Shown here in pieces: positions 30,707 through 42,969 of a stretch of DNA of 64,000 nt. The position numbers were made by a program, and so were the translations under genes. Numbering within the stretch: the first letter of the stretch is position 1; each line of letters opens with the position of its first letter. The notes under the pieces are model-generated. The model was not told the DNA's origin. It ran no database searches and was given only the letters and a program-made list of their open reading frames with translations. The DNA is from Diogma glabrata. Its lineage: Eukaryota > Arthropoda > Insecta > Diptera > Cylindrotomidae. The stretch is from positions 101,620,462 to 101,684,461 of the forward strand of contig OY856188.1 of assembly GCA_963693315.1 (NCBI GenBank). Direction: 5' to 3'.

Positions 30707-31623
30707 CAGGCTGATTCTGACATACCCTCACAGATGTAAAAACAGTCATAGCAAAGACTTTTCTCTTAGCTAAGACTAAAACCTCTTAAATGTGATTCTG
30801 TATGTAGTCACAACTGTGAGATGTCAAAAAAAAACCTCTTAACGTAAGACCATCAAACATGGTCATCTTAAGCATCATAACTTAAAGTTTCATATTTTTT
30901 ATTTGAATTCTTATATGAAAAATTATATTAATAAAGGACAAAATATTAATTATGAATTATTTATGTAATTATTATAAAATTTATAATAATTATCTATATT
31001 TTATTTTAGTTTGAATCAAAAATATAAAACAAAATATACATATATTGATATATATATTGATTTTAAATAAAATGACGATTGAAAATTTCATATTTGCAAT
31101 ATCGAACTTTTACGTCTCATGTTGTTTTATGAAAATTTTATATAAACTTTAAGGAAAAACAATAATTCTTTTCTGATTTCTCACAAATTTATTGCAAAAT
31201 AATTAATATATGGTATAATTTTATACTAATTGTATATAAATTATTATAAAATAAAATACATTTTTGATTATTGAAAATGGCGTTTGGTATTTTCACAAAC
31301 AAAAATTATTGATACCTTAAAAATTTTCTAAAACACAAACTTGATTTCTATAAAAAATTATTATATAATATACCATAATTCTTAATAATAATTTATATGG
31401 TATTTTAATTTGTATTTAAATTATTTAAAAAGAAAATATGACATTTTATAATACTTTTGTTTATAAAAATAGCCGTTTGAAAGATCTCCAAAATATGTTT
31501 GTAGAGTTATTATGAGGTTTTTTATGACAACGTTCACAGAATCGCAATTAAGATATTCCTCTTAAAAAAATTGTCATAACAAAAATAATCATAGCTAAGA
31601 CTTCTTAACTCAGAATCAGCCTG
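30707..31623. mobile_element. 917-bp TIR element, CAGGCTGATTCTGA ends
   Basis: TAT lies on both sides (30704-30706 and 31624-31626). Ends CAGGCTGATTCTGA and TCAGAATCAGCCTG are inverted, with more pairing through CATAGC and AGCTAAGACT. The interior is AT-rich without a reading frame. Confidence 0.72.
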
Positions 31624-31626
31624 TAT

Positions 31627-32220
31627 TTCTAATTTATCGTCATCGATGCTTATTGCCAGATATCAATTTTATTTGGCTGCAAGGGTAATTTTTAATGTTA
31701 TTGTGACAGTGCCGCCAACTGAAAAATATGATTTTCTGATGTTTTTCGCGTTTCTGAGGTTGTAATCGTTTTGTTTTGAGTTGTCAACTTAATTTTTCAG
31801 TTTATGTTCAAAGTTCGGTTTTATTCATTTATATATTTTCGTAATTTGTATTTTATTTTTAAAATTAGTTATTAGTAGAAAAATTATTATTATTTATTTA
31901 TTAGTAAAAATTAGTTATTTTTAAAATTGAAATTTGTGAAATTCATTTTGACAAAGAACAAAGTATTTTAGTTTATGCAATTTTATTTTTGACAGTTTTT
32001 CACGCTGACGCCTTTGTTGTGGTTACAACAGCGAAAGTGTAGACGTTTTTTTATCGTCCGACGTTATCGTCCGTGTTGTGTTTCTACATAAAAACCGCAA
32101 ATGTCACTTTTAGATCTTAGTTATTATTTAGGATCTCAAAAACAGCGAGTCCAAAATAGGCGATTGAATCGAAATGGAGTTTCCGAACAACTTTATCTGT
32201 CAAATCGCTTGCTTATAGGA
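31627..32220. other. Spacer without supported gene
   Basis: AT-rich, apart from GC-richer stretches near 31990-32060 and 32140-32215. The latter (TCTGTCAAATCG, GGAGTTTCCGAACAA) resembles pieces at 43867 and 24800 and may be MITE debris. No gene seen. Confidence 0.45.
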
Positions 32221-32715
32221 TTTTCGATTGAAAACCAGTTCATAACTAGTTCTTTTTTTTCAATACAAAAAAAATTATTTCCCCTCCAAATCATGTTCGA
32301 TTGAAGCAAAATAAAAAAAACTAGACTAGAAAAAAACTAAAACTTCTGAACTGGATGTGCATTTTTTCCCCTTTTGAAGAACTAGTTTTATTTTCAGTTA
32401 TTTTTGAGTTTTACTCATACTATGACAAAAAGTACACACAATTAATATAACAAACGTTAAATCAAACCGTTATCATTATAACGCAGCATCATATAAATAA
32501 TTTAATTTTATTTTTAGTTATTTAACATATTTATTATGAAATTAGTTTTTTTATAAAATGTATGTTTTTTTATTGCTTTTCAAACAATCCAAAATAAAAG
32601 AATTAATAAAATAACCAATTCAATTTACTCATACAATAACACTGAATGTTTGCATGTTCGATTGAAAAAAATAACTCGTTAAGAACTAGTTATTAACAAG
32701 TTCTTCAATCGAAAA
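32221..32715. mobile_element. TTTTCGATTGAA-ended MITE, copy 1
   Basis: Ends TTTTCGATTGAAAACC and TTCTTCAATCGAAAA are inverted, with AACTAGTTC and GAACTAGTT pairing inside. A near-identical copy is at 63184-63633. No coding frame and no clear target duplication. Confidence 0.75.
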
Positions 32716-33318
32716 CGACATTAAATATTCAAGAAATAGTTTGAGAACGACCATTTCTACCCACAAACGTCAAAATAGGAAAATAAGCTACCGATTTGGC
32801 GATTACGAACGAACCCCAGGATATTTCATTAGGCGCGTTTCATTGAAAATCAAACTTACTCAAGTTTGCTTTGATCTACTCTCTACCTCGAACAAGTTGT
32901 GTAGTTGAAAAGCAATTTATTTTTCAATTTTATTTAGATCGGTTATAAACTTGTTTTGGTATTTTTAATAATAAAATGGACCAGTCAGATCTAAGTATCA
33001 GCCCAAAATAAAAAATTTTAATAATAGCCGCGTTTTATCATCGAGCTGGCTGTCCAGGACAGAGAAAATATTGATAAAATACAGGGAAAGTTTTAGAACT
33101 AAATTGTAGCTAACTTCAAGTGAATATTTTGACAATCGCCATTAATGTTTGTTTACGCTTGTGTTATATTTGTTTATTTCATAAAGAGCCATATATTTTA
33201 TATTTAAACGACGAGATTCGAACTAAAAAAAAAAATTAAATTAAAGATTAAATTTAATTTTTTGTTTTATACGTATGTACATATATGTAATGTTTTTGAC
33301 ATCTAAAAATAGACATAC

Positions 33319-36300
33319 ATGAAGATAGTGTTAATTAATCGGGTGGCCAGCGACAACTCTTATCTATTCAAAGCACTCAACAAAAACCGAAGTTCTCTTA
33401 ATGTAGGCCACTTTAACGCCCAAAGCCTTAAGCCTTTAGCCTCTCCAAGCTCGACGAGATTAGATCAATTCTCTCTGGTTCTCTCCTTGATTTGGTTGGT
33501 GTCTCAGAGACTTGGCTCAAATCATATGTCACTAACTCCGCTGTTGATGTAGCAGGTTATCGTATCCATCGTTGCGATCGTCCCTCAAAAAGGGGTGGTG
33601 GGGTTGCACTTTACGTGAACAAAAAGCTCAAATCTAAAAAAATTTTTACCTTTAACGATTCTGATGCAGAAGCAGTTTTCGTTCAGGTTAGCCTTGGGGG
33701 GTTGAATGTTTTGGTTGTTGTTGCCTACCTTTGCAAAGGCAACTTCGCTCTAATTGAAGACATAATTTCTCCCTATTCCAACCAATTTCCATATATCATC
33801 CTCCTTGGAGACTTCAACACCAATATCCTAAATCCCTCCACTCTATCCAAAACAACTGATATCTGTTCTCGTCTTAGCCTCCACATCGTACACAATAATT
33901 CCCCAACGCACCAAGCCCACAACTCCTCAGGTTCCTGCATTGACTTTTTCCTGATCAATGATCCTTCTCTTCCTTTACTTAGCGACCAGTTTTGGGTTCC
34001 AGGCATCTCCGCACATGCATTCATATTCACCTCTCTTAACCTCAACAAAGTCTAACCCCAACAAAGTCATAATCCAACTTCGGTCCTTTATCACGACTAT
34101 AAGAACATTAACATGGACCTTCTTAACGATGATATCCTCCATGTTGACTTCTCTCCTTTTTACTCCTCAACGGACCCTGAACTCAAACTTCAATTTCTAA
34201 ATAACACTATTCGTACCCTACACGAAAAACATGCTCCTCTCCGCTCCATCCTACCACCACCTCCTAACACTATCACCTTAACACCTGAGATGCTTAATAC
34301 CCGTAATCTTCGAGACTTGTCTTTTAAAGCATATAAGGCTTACCCAACTTCTGATAACTGGAAAATGTTTTGCACTCACCGCAACCGCTTTAGATCTCTG
34401 GTTCGCAAAGCCAAACTTGATCTTGGCTCCAAAATATTCTCCAAATTATCCTCCTCCACAGAACTGTGGTCTAAGCTTTCAACCATAGGTGCCGTTACCT
34501 CCTCATTGGACTCTCCTTCACTTAGCCTTCCTGAACTTAACTCCCTTAACCAGTCCTTTGTGTCATCCAGCTCCTACCCTCCCCTCAATCGGAATGACAC
34601 TTCTCTTCCCGAACACCCTAATTCCTTCTCTTTTCGCTCAGCGCTCCCCTCTGAAATTGAACTTGCTTTCTATTCCATCTCCTCCAATGCTGTTGGATCC
34701 GATGGCATTCCTCTCAAATTCCTCAAAATTATTTTCCCATCCTTTCTCTATCATATTCTCCATCTCATTAACCACATTATTATGACCTCTTCTTTTCCAC
34801 ATTCATGGAAATTTTCCACCGTCCGACCCTTACTCAAGAAGGCCAGTAAAGATTTTTGACCAATTAGTGTTCTACCTGTGCTCTCCAAAATATTTGAGAA
34901 AATCATCAAAAACCAGATCACTGATCATACTTCAACTAACAATCTTCTTTCGGATAAACAATCTGGTTTTCGTAACCACTATAGCACCACTCACACTCTA
35001 ATTGACATAACTGACCTTCTCCGCAGAAATAAGAATAAGAAATTCATATCTATACTCCTACTACTCGATTTTAGTAAGGCCTTCGACTCTATTGATCACT
35101 CAATTCTCATCTTTAAACTTAAATCTTATTTCCGTTTCTCCTCCGGTGCGTGCAACCTCATCTTTTCATACCTTACGGGTCGTTCTCAATCTGTGGTTTC
35201 TGGAAATTCATCATCCAATCCTATTTCCATTTTAAAAGGTGTCCCTCAAGGTTCAATACTTGGACCTCTCTTGTTCTCCATCTACATTAACGATATCACC
35301 TCAGTAATCAGTCATTCTCTTCTTCACCTCTTCGCTGACGACGTTCAAATTATCCATGCTCTTCCCATTCCTGAGCTCCATCGTTCTTTTAGTGAGATGA
35401 ACAACGACCTCGCTAAGATCTCTGAATGGGCTGAACGCAACAAACTCGTACTGAACCCACTCAAATCCCAAGCCATACTCTTCAACTGTCCTCTGTCTTT
35501 CCATAATCATGGATTTAACATTTTTCTTAATGGCATCCCCATCACCTTTGTAGCTCAAGTTAAAAGTCTCGGGCTTATAATCGACCAAGATCTCTCATGG
35601 AAGGCTCACACCAATTTTGTTATAGGTCGAGCTACCGCTGTAATGAGGAGGCTTTATAGCCTAAACCATTTTCTCCCTTTGCATATAAGAAGACTCCTCA
35701 TTCATGCTCTAGTTATGCCTATCTTCAACTACGCCATCGAAGTCTATTCAGGTTGTACATTGGATAACCTGTCTCGACTCACTAAATCCTTTAACTGGGC
35801 CTTCCGCTTTGTTTACAATCTCAAACCCCGCCAGCATGTTTCTAACTTTACGCACGACCTCTTGGGTACCTCCTTTTCTAACCACTACTCCACCCGTCTT
35901 CTACTTCTATTCTTCAAAATCCTCAAATTTAACTGTCCCTCCTATCTGTTTCAATGGTTTCTTTTTTGTCCTTCCCTTCGAGTCCATAAAATTATCCTAC
36001 CATCCATTTCGTGTAACTCCTGGGCACATTCCTACTCTATCCGAACCTCTAAGCTCTATAATAATCTTCCTGCTCCTCTTAAAAAGTTCAACATTTCCCC
36101 CACCACGTTCAAAACTAAAGTCCTTGACTTCCTCAACAAACTGTAACCTCGGCTACTCCATTTCTCCAGCATTCCCTTTCACTTGCCATCCCAATTCTCC
36201 ATCTCCATCTTACTTGACCTCTTTCCTTCGTTTACGAGTCGTATCCCTCACCCCACTTCACCCTACATCCCTTCCTCTACCCCCTCCCGATCCTTATTCC

Positions 36301-36718
36301 CCTAATTTTGTCTATTACTACTATTATTATTATCATTATAATTTTCTTTTGAAATTGAAATCTAATAGTACATTTACTATTATTATTATTATTATCATTT
36401 TCTTTTGAAATTTGAAATTGAAATCTATAGTACATTTACTATTTACTGAACTGAACATTTTTCTTTTTTTCTCTCTTTATGTAAGTCTGAAATGTTTTGT
36501 AAATCTCAAATTTTCTTTAAAATTGAAATACTATATATGTATATATATTTTGTTGCCTACATTTATAATTTTATTTATATCTTAAATTTTTTATATTTTT
36601 ATTTTTACATATGTATATCAATTTGTTATTAATTTTTAAGAATATAACTGTAATTTTTCTGGGCAAGAATTGGGCCTAGACCTGTTTGCCATCGCACTAT
36701 GAATAAATAAATAAATAA
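33319..36718 (+). mobile_element. LINE with endonuclease and RT
   Basis: The body runs from an endonuclease start near 33380 to an AATAAATAAATAAATAA tail at 36702-36718. A TATTATTATTA-rich 3' UTR with a repeated GAAATTGAAATCTA segment lies at 36300-36440. The coding part is relatively young. The 5' border is uncertain. The tail is interrupted at 36719 by a MITE. Confidence 0.85.
33382..36146 (+). pseudogene. LINE ORF2: AP-endonuclease plus reverse transcriptase
   Basis: The endonuclease starts LNVGHFNAQSLKP, then shifts frame near 33440. One frame then carries everything to 36146: VGVSETWLK, RGGGVALYV, the catalytic LLGDFN and CIDFFLIND; then RT with DFSKAFDSIDH, GVPQGSILGPLLFSIYIND and the active site FADD near 35330. 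Two stops lie in this frame: TAA at 34053 in a small duplication of AACAAAGT, and TGA at 34857 where DFRPIS is expected. The C-terminus is intact, ending FLNKL. Jockey/CR1-like by motif style. It cannot make full protein without suppression. Confidence 0.88.
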
Positions 36719-37134
36719 GACTGTGTTCCAATCCATGCTATTCAGTACCAAAATTCTAAATTGTACTAAAACTGTCAAATTCGCAATTTCATCGTTCCAA
36801 TTCAAATATATTCTAAATTGACAGTTAAACATTGTTTTGTTTGTTTTTTCATTTAATGTTAAAAACTAGAATTATTTATTAATTAAAAATAATTATTAAT
36901 TATTTATTATTTATTAATTAATAATAATTATTTAATTATTTATTATTTAAAACTAGAATTATTTTCGTCTGTCCGACGAGGAGATTTCAATATAAAATAT
37001 TGAGTTGCTATATTATATGTTTATATAAGGCATAAAAATTTAGAATTAAATGGCGGAAATAGTTAACTAAAATTTTGACTATTTCAATTCAATTTAGAAT
37101 TTTAGTACTAATTAGCATGGATTGGAAAACAGTC
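36719..37134. mobile_element. 416-bp MITE in the LINE tail
   Basis: Inverted ends of about 44 bp start GACTGTGTTCCAATCCATGC and GACTGTTTTCCAATCCATGC. It sits in the (AATA)n tail, so TAAATAA occurs on both sides, probably a 7-8 bp target duplication but ambiguous in simple sequence. No gene. Confidence 0.78.
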
Positions 37135-37213
37135 TAAATAATTTCAAAAATAGTACTAAAAATGTCCCATTGTTTATTTCCCTCACCTGTTCTGGAGGGC
37201 GTTCGAGAACTTA

Positions 37214-38261
37214 TACTAAGTTTACACCAGGATCTAATAGGTACATACTATACTTATTAGCTCGACTATGGTCGATGTAAACAGTTATCAAAAAAGTACG
37301 TACCAAATATTTGGTAGGATGATTTGCTACGTATCAAATTAGGTACGTAGCAAATTTTATTTAGCGTATGGTTTTTTTTGTGACACATTAAAAAACTAAA
37401 CTTAAAAATAGGTAGACTCTTCTATGAAATCTACCTAAAACAAAACATGGATGCACATTAAATGAACTTACAATCGATTTGATTGCGTGTCTTTTAAGTA
37501 AATTAAAAAGTAAAATATTTGAACATTGGGCAGTACATTTGAACATTAGATGTTTACATCGAGCGAGTCTATCCATGCTACTACATCGGGAGTTGCCAAA
37601 TGGATGTCTGAGATGTTGCCATTGTAACGTCGAATTGGACACACAGTTGCAATGTGTTTTATAGTTTGTTGTGGAGCGCCGCAGTCACACTCAGGGGACT
37701 CTGAAATGCCCCACTTGTAGAAAGAATCAGCACAACGTCCATGATTCGTTCTTATTCGGTTTAATGTAGTCCAGGTATGACGTGGCAAATCGAAACCAGG
37801 TTGGGTAGAAGTCGGGTTAGTAATAGAAAGGCCAGTTGTGTTGTAATGTTGCCAGGAGGTGTCCCAGGCATCCAAGATATTAAAATCAGTTGCCAGCATC
37901 AGCAAGGTGAACTTTTGAACGGTGTGAACACTAAAATTAGGTATGAAATTTAAAATAAAAATAAATCTTACTTATTTTATAAATATGTATTTATGTTTGA
38001 TGTGATGTTTTTGCTGAAATTAAAAGTAAAATAAATTTTAGCATTAATATAATAAATATTTTCAGTTTTTTATAAAAAATATATATGGAAATTATTTTTT
38101 CCTAACCAAAAAATTAACAATGAAAAGGACGCGCTAAAAATTAATATGTCATACCTAATTAATAAGAGTTTACATCACCGTATCAAATTTAAAAAGTATG
38201 ATGGCGAAAATGGCTAGCAAATTTGATACGTAGCAAATTAGATACTGGTGTAAACTTAGTA
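37214..38261. mobile_element. Non-autonomous PIF/Harbinger element (1.05 kb)
   Basis: TTA flanks both sides (37211-37213 and 38262-38264). Ends TACTAAGTTTACACCAG and CTGGTGTAAACTTAGTA are inverted. Subterminal CTACGTATCAAATTA and GTACGTACCAAATATTTGG recur. It is the same family as 58332-62549. It contains a LINE fragment on the - strand but no transposase. Confidence 0.85.
37540..37905 (-). pseudogene. Captured LINE C-terminal zinc-knuckle fragment
   Basis: On the - strand the frame reads PGFDLPRHTWTTLNRIRTNH, then GRCADSFYKWG and CDCGAPQQTIKHIATVCP, the Cys/His-bearing region after RT in many LINE proteins. It lies wholly inside a Harbinger-type element, so it was captured as filler DNA or inserted and then trimmed. 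No RT part is present. Confidence 0.72.
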
Positions 38262-38383
38262 TTAATGAGATCTCATTTTCATTAAATATTTAATGAACCA
38301 ATCAAAAAACGCGATGTTCGTTTAGTATTCGAACGAATTTCATTTAATGCATATAATGTCAAATTTGAAAAATTTTGACACTT

Positions 38384-41300
38384 CTATGAATAAATAAACG
38401 AAATGTTGGAGTTTTTTGGTTGAGAACGTCTTATGATTGGGGTTGTATCATTTGTATCATTCACATTGACTGGTAGCTGTTGTTGTTGACCTTGATGTTG
38501 TGACTGCTTATTATGACTGCTTATTATATCATTGTATGTTGCTGACGTATTTGCTTCATCTAATTCATGATCATCATTATCTTTCTCAGTGCTGACCTCT
38601 TGAGTTCTCTCATTACTATTTCCATCTTGACTATTTGTCTTGTCTTGAATAGCTTCCGTTGGTATGTTGAGGTTTCTTGATATATGAGTGTGTATATCTC
38701 GTCGATCTTCTTGAATATCCATACTATGGGTATGTGGCGGATATGATTGAATGTAAGTATTTAATGATGGTAGCTTAATATTTTTTGCTGTATCATTCGA
38801 CGTAGATTGTTGTTCATTTTCTCCGTTTGGTAAGTGGTTGAATTCACTTAGTTGTTGTCGATTACGAATGTATCTCTTACCGTTGATATCAATTTCATAC
38901 GCACGACTCGATAGTTGATGTTTGACCATAGCAAATGTTTTATGTTTGTCATCAGGACGTAATTTCACCATTACACCCGTACCGATTTCTAGTTCTTTTA
39001 ATGGTTTTGATGACTTATCATAATATTTCTTTCATTTTTGTCTTCGTAGTTTAATTTTCTTGCTAACATCTTTAACAATTTTTGGTTTTAGATTTCTTTT
39101 AAGTCTTGGTAGCTCTGATCTGATGTTTCTTGACATTAAACGTTGCGCTGGTGAGTATCCAATTTCATTTGGAGTATTTCGATGTTCTAGTAATGCTTTC
39201 CAAAAACACTGTTTCGACGATTCACATTTTTTTATAATTTTTTTTATTATTTTTACAGCGGATTCTGCTTTTCCATTTCCACGAGGATAATATGGAGAAG
39301 AGTTAACATATACGAAATTCCATTCATAACTGAATTCTATAAATTTTTTATTTTTGAAGTTGTGAGCACCGTCAGAGATTATTTTTTCTGGAATTCCGAA
39401 TCTTGAAAAGCATATTTTGCAGGTTTGTATCACATCATCTGCAGTTGTCCCTCTCATGAATATTGTTTCGATATAATCTGAATAATGATCTACAATTACC
39501 ATGACATTTCGTTTTTTATTTTTATATTCAGCTTCACAGAAATCCATGGAAACAATTTGAAACGGATATGTTGGTATTTCATGTGTTTGCATCGGCAATT
39601 TTTGTTGATCATCGGAATGTATAGCGCAAATATAGCATGATTTTATTTTTGTTTTAATGTCTTTTGTAATGTTAGGCCAGAATATAGTTTGTCTGCATCT
39701 TTGTAGACATGCTTGGATTCCTTCATGTCCATAATGCAGTTTATTAAGATATTTTTCTCTTAACTTACCAGGTATTACGAATCTGTCGTCTTTGAATATG
39801 ATTCCATTTTGAATTTTTAGTTGATCTTTTACAGATGCATATATTTTTATTTCTTCGTTTATTAATTTCTTTTTCCAATTTGTTTTTATTTCATGTACTA
39901 GTTGTTGTAAAATATCATCATTTTGAGTTTCTTGACGAATCTCATCAATTTGTTGATTGTCAATCTCTTCAGTGTTATATGGTTTGATATGTTCAACGAC
40001 TTTTAGAATTTTGACTATCTCATCATTTTCTAAGATTGCTTCATTTTCTTTCACAGGAAGTCTTGATAGTAAATCAGGTATTATTAAATGTTTACCAGGA
40101 ATGTATCTGATCTGTAAGTCATATTTTTGTAGGCATAATCTTAATCTTTGAATTCGTTTTGTGCATTTATGAATAGGTTTGTTGAAAATGTTTTTTAGTG
40201 ATATGTGATCAGTTTCTATTATCACTTTACTCCTTCCACTAATGTATTGATTGAAACGTAGACAAGCAAAGGTAATTGCTAATAGTTCAATTTCACATTG
40301 CGAGTAATTTTGCTCTGTTTTCGTTAGTGACTTACTTGCAAATATAACTGGATGTTGGTTTTGCAAAAGAACAGCTCCTAGTCCTTTTCTAGATCCATCA
40401 GTTTGTATTACTACATCTTCTTCCAGACTATAATATTTTAATATCGGAACTTGCACTATTAATGATTTCATGTTTTCGAATTCATCATCTTCTTGTTTAT
40501 TCCAATAGTATTTTCCAGATTTGATCATATTGCGTAAATATATTGAGGTTTTTGATAAATTTGGAATGAATTTAGTTAGGTAGGTTATCATTCCTAAGAA
40601 TTTTTGAGTTTCAGCAATATCAGTAGGTTTGCTCATATTTTTAATTGTAGATATCTTCGATTGATCAGGTTTGATTCCATCTGTTGTCAATAAGTGACCA
40701 TAAAACTTTACTTCAGGAACAGCTAGTTTCATTTTTTCACGATTGATTTTCACATTTGCTTCTCTTAGTATTAGAAATAATTGTTTTAGATTCTGATTGT
40801 GATCTTTCAATGCTTCTTCTATAGTTTCACCTTTTCCTATTACAAGTATATCATCAGCAATCAATTCGACTCCAGTAAGTCCTTTAACAATTTCAGATAA
40901 TTTTTGTTGAAATATTTCAGCAGATGCGTTAATTCCAAATGGTAGTACTTTAAATCTATAACGACCAAAAGGTGTCCAGAAAGTTGTCAGATCCATACTG
41001 TCTTTGGATAAAGGTATTTGCCAGTAACCGTTTTTGGTATCTATCAGACTGAATATTTTCGCATTCGTTAGTTCAGGTAGCATTTCATCTATAGTTGGCA
41101 TTTGATATTTCGGACGTTTGATAGCTTGATTTGGATATTGAGGATCTAAACAAATTCTTATTTTGTCCTTTTTCTTCACAATTACGATGTTGGATATCCA
41201 ATCAGTATGATGTTCAACTTTTTCTATTATATTTATTTCTTCCAGTCTATTCAGTTCTTTTTGTAGAATTTTCCTTACAGCTAATGGTATTCTACGAGGA

Positions 41301-42766
41301 GATTCTTGGATTGGTAATATATTTTTATCCACATTAAATTTTACTTCGGATGACACTCTTCCATCGCCTTCAAATAAATCATTAAATTCGTTAATAATAC
41401 GTTCAGCTTCTAATTTTAGATTTTCACTTTTTGTGACATTTAGTTTCATCACATTATCCAGGTTAAAAGTATTGTTATGATTTTCTACACTGTTTATCAT
41501 ATTTACTTCAGAATTAGTTTTATTTACAGATATCAAATTTAGTTTTTGGCATGCATTTGCAGATAATATAGGTTCTACATTGCCATCAACAATTTGAAAT
41601 AATACATTATACACTTTGTTATTTGCAAGACATTTAATGATAGTTTCAGCAATAGCGGTTATAGTTTCGCCGTAAAATGGTTTTAATTTGACTACACTTT
41701 TTCTGTATTTGGGACGTTTTGTAATGTTTAATAAATTATCTTCACCTATCACACAGCATGAAGCTCCAGTATCCCAGCAAGCCATTACATTTTTAAATGT
41801 TTTATCTTCATGTTTCATTTGTATGTTACCTCTCAAAATTTGTTTGTTTGTATTACAGCTGCTTATAGTCTCGAATTTATAAACATTATTATCGCTGTCT
41901 GTCTCACTATCTGTGTTTGCTATATCTTCTAATTTTTTTATGTGTTTCTTCTTTGGTTTCTTATACTTTTTCTCTTCATTCTTAATATTCCTTAAGTTAG
42001 TACAACAGGATGCAAAATGGTTTTCTTGTTTACAGTTAATACATGTTTTGCCAAATGCTGGACAGTATATTTTTCCAAACATGTGTTTTTTTCCACAAAA
42101 TTTGCATGTTAGCAGATTTACATTAGATTTATTATTTTCACGTCGAGAATTTTCGATTTTGTTAACATTTTCTTCAGCAATTTCATTTTGATTAATAGAT
42201 ATCATATTCTTTTTCATCATTTCAAGATTTCTTGTGTGCATCTCATTTATCTTGGCTATATCAGTAGCAGATGTTAAGGTTAGGTTTTCATCCACATGTT
42301 GCATTAGTTGATTTCTAGTTTTCTCATCACGTAATCCAAAAATAAATTGATTACATAACATTTTATTTTCCATGTTGGCAAAATTACAGCCTTTTACCAT
42401 AGATAGTAATCGATTTACATATGTTTCGATACTTTCAGTTTCATTTTGGTTTATGTGTTGAAATGTGTAGCAACTGTATCTGGATGTTATTTTTGGTAAT
42501 AAATGTTTTTCAAACGTTTCCAGTAGTTTGATTGGATTTTCTTTTTCAGTATTTGTAAACTTTTCAGTCATTAAGTTGTACAAATATAATCCATCTCCAT
42601 CAAGACAATTTTCCAGGTATGCAAATTGTACTTGCGTTGTTTGAGTTGACATATTTTTTACCAAGCAATAATTTCTCCATTGTTGCATGAAAATTTTTAG
42701 ATTTTCCAGATTCTTCACATCACCATTTTTTTCATTTAATTTCCATTTAGGTTGATTCTCACCCAT
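38384..42766 (-). CDS. Gypsy gag-pol in one frame with one TGA
   Basis: From the ATG at 42766 one frame runs about 1,460 codons, broken only by TGA at 39034-39032. Order: capsid-like gag, two Cys/His clusters (CKFCGKKHMFGKIYC; CINCKQENHFASCC, a CCHC knuckle), protease (CWDTGAS near 41780), RT (RICLDPQ, NGYWQIPL, GRYRFKVLPFG, active site IADD near 40855), RNase H (TDGSRKGLGAV, CEIELLAI) and integrase (HHCC; SMDFCEAE, SDGAHNF, NGKAESAVK). After the TGA come the integrase tail (GTGVMVKLRPDD, KRYIRNRQQL) and a Gln/Asn-rich region. It resembles Mag/K02A2.6-type elements. The 3' LTR is missing. Confidence 0.88.
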
Positions 42767-42834
42767 TTTTATTTATTTTCAGAATAAGTTTTGTTTTCAG
42801 AATAAATTTTATTTTCAGAATAAATTTTATTTTT

Positions 42835-42852
42835 ATTTCACATCTGACACCA
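42835..42852 (-). other. Primer-binding site of the - strand gypsy element
   Basis: Read on the - strand, TGGTGTCAGATGTGAAAT follows the LTR end directly. It is a variant of the tRNA-Leu-type site of elements 1 and 2. Confidence 0.65.
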
Positions 42853-42969
42853 TGTTTTGTGCTTAGCTACACGTGATGACAGACTGTCAACTTTATTCAT
42901 CTATATAGTTACATACAATAATGGTGTTACCATATTAACATATTTTATGTTATAGCAGTTACCATAACA
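42853..42969 (-). repeat. Very short 5' LTR (117 bp)
   Basis: Read on the - strand it begins TGTTATGGTAAC and ends AGCACAAAACA, with AATAAA inside (ATGAATAAAGTTG). TGT...ACA borders plus the adjoining primer site support the call. No matching LTR occurs beyond 38384, so the 3' end of the element is lost. Confidence 0.65.

Noticed and set aside
33773..34048. - strand frames inside the LINE
   Set aside because: Shadows of the + strand endonuclease frame.
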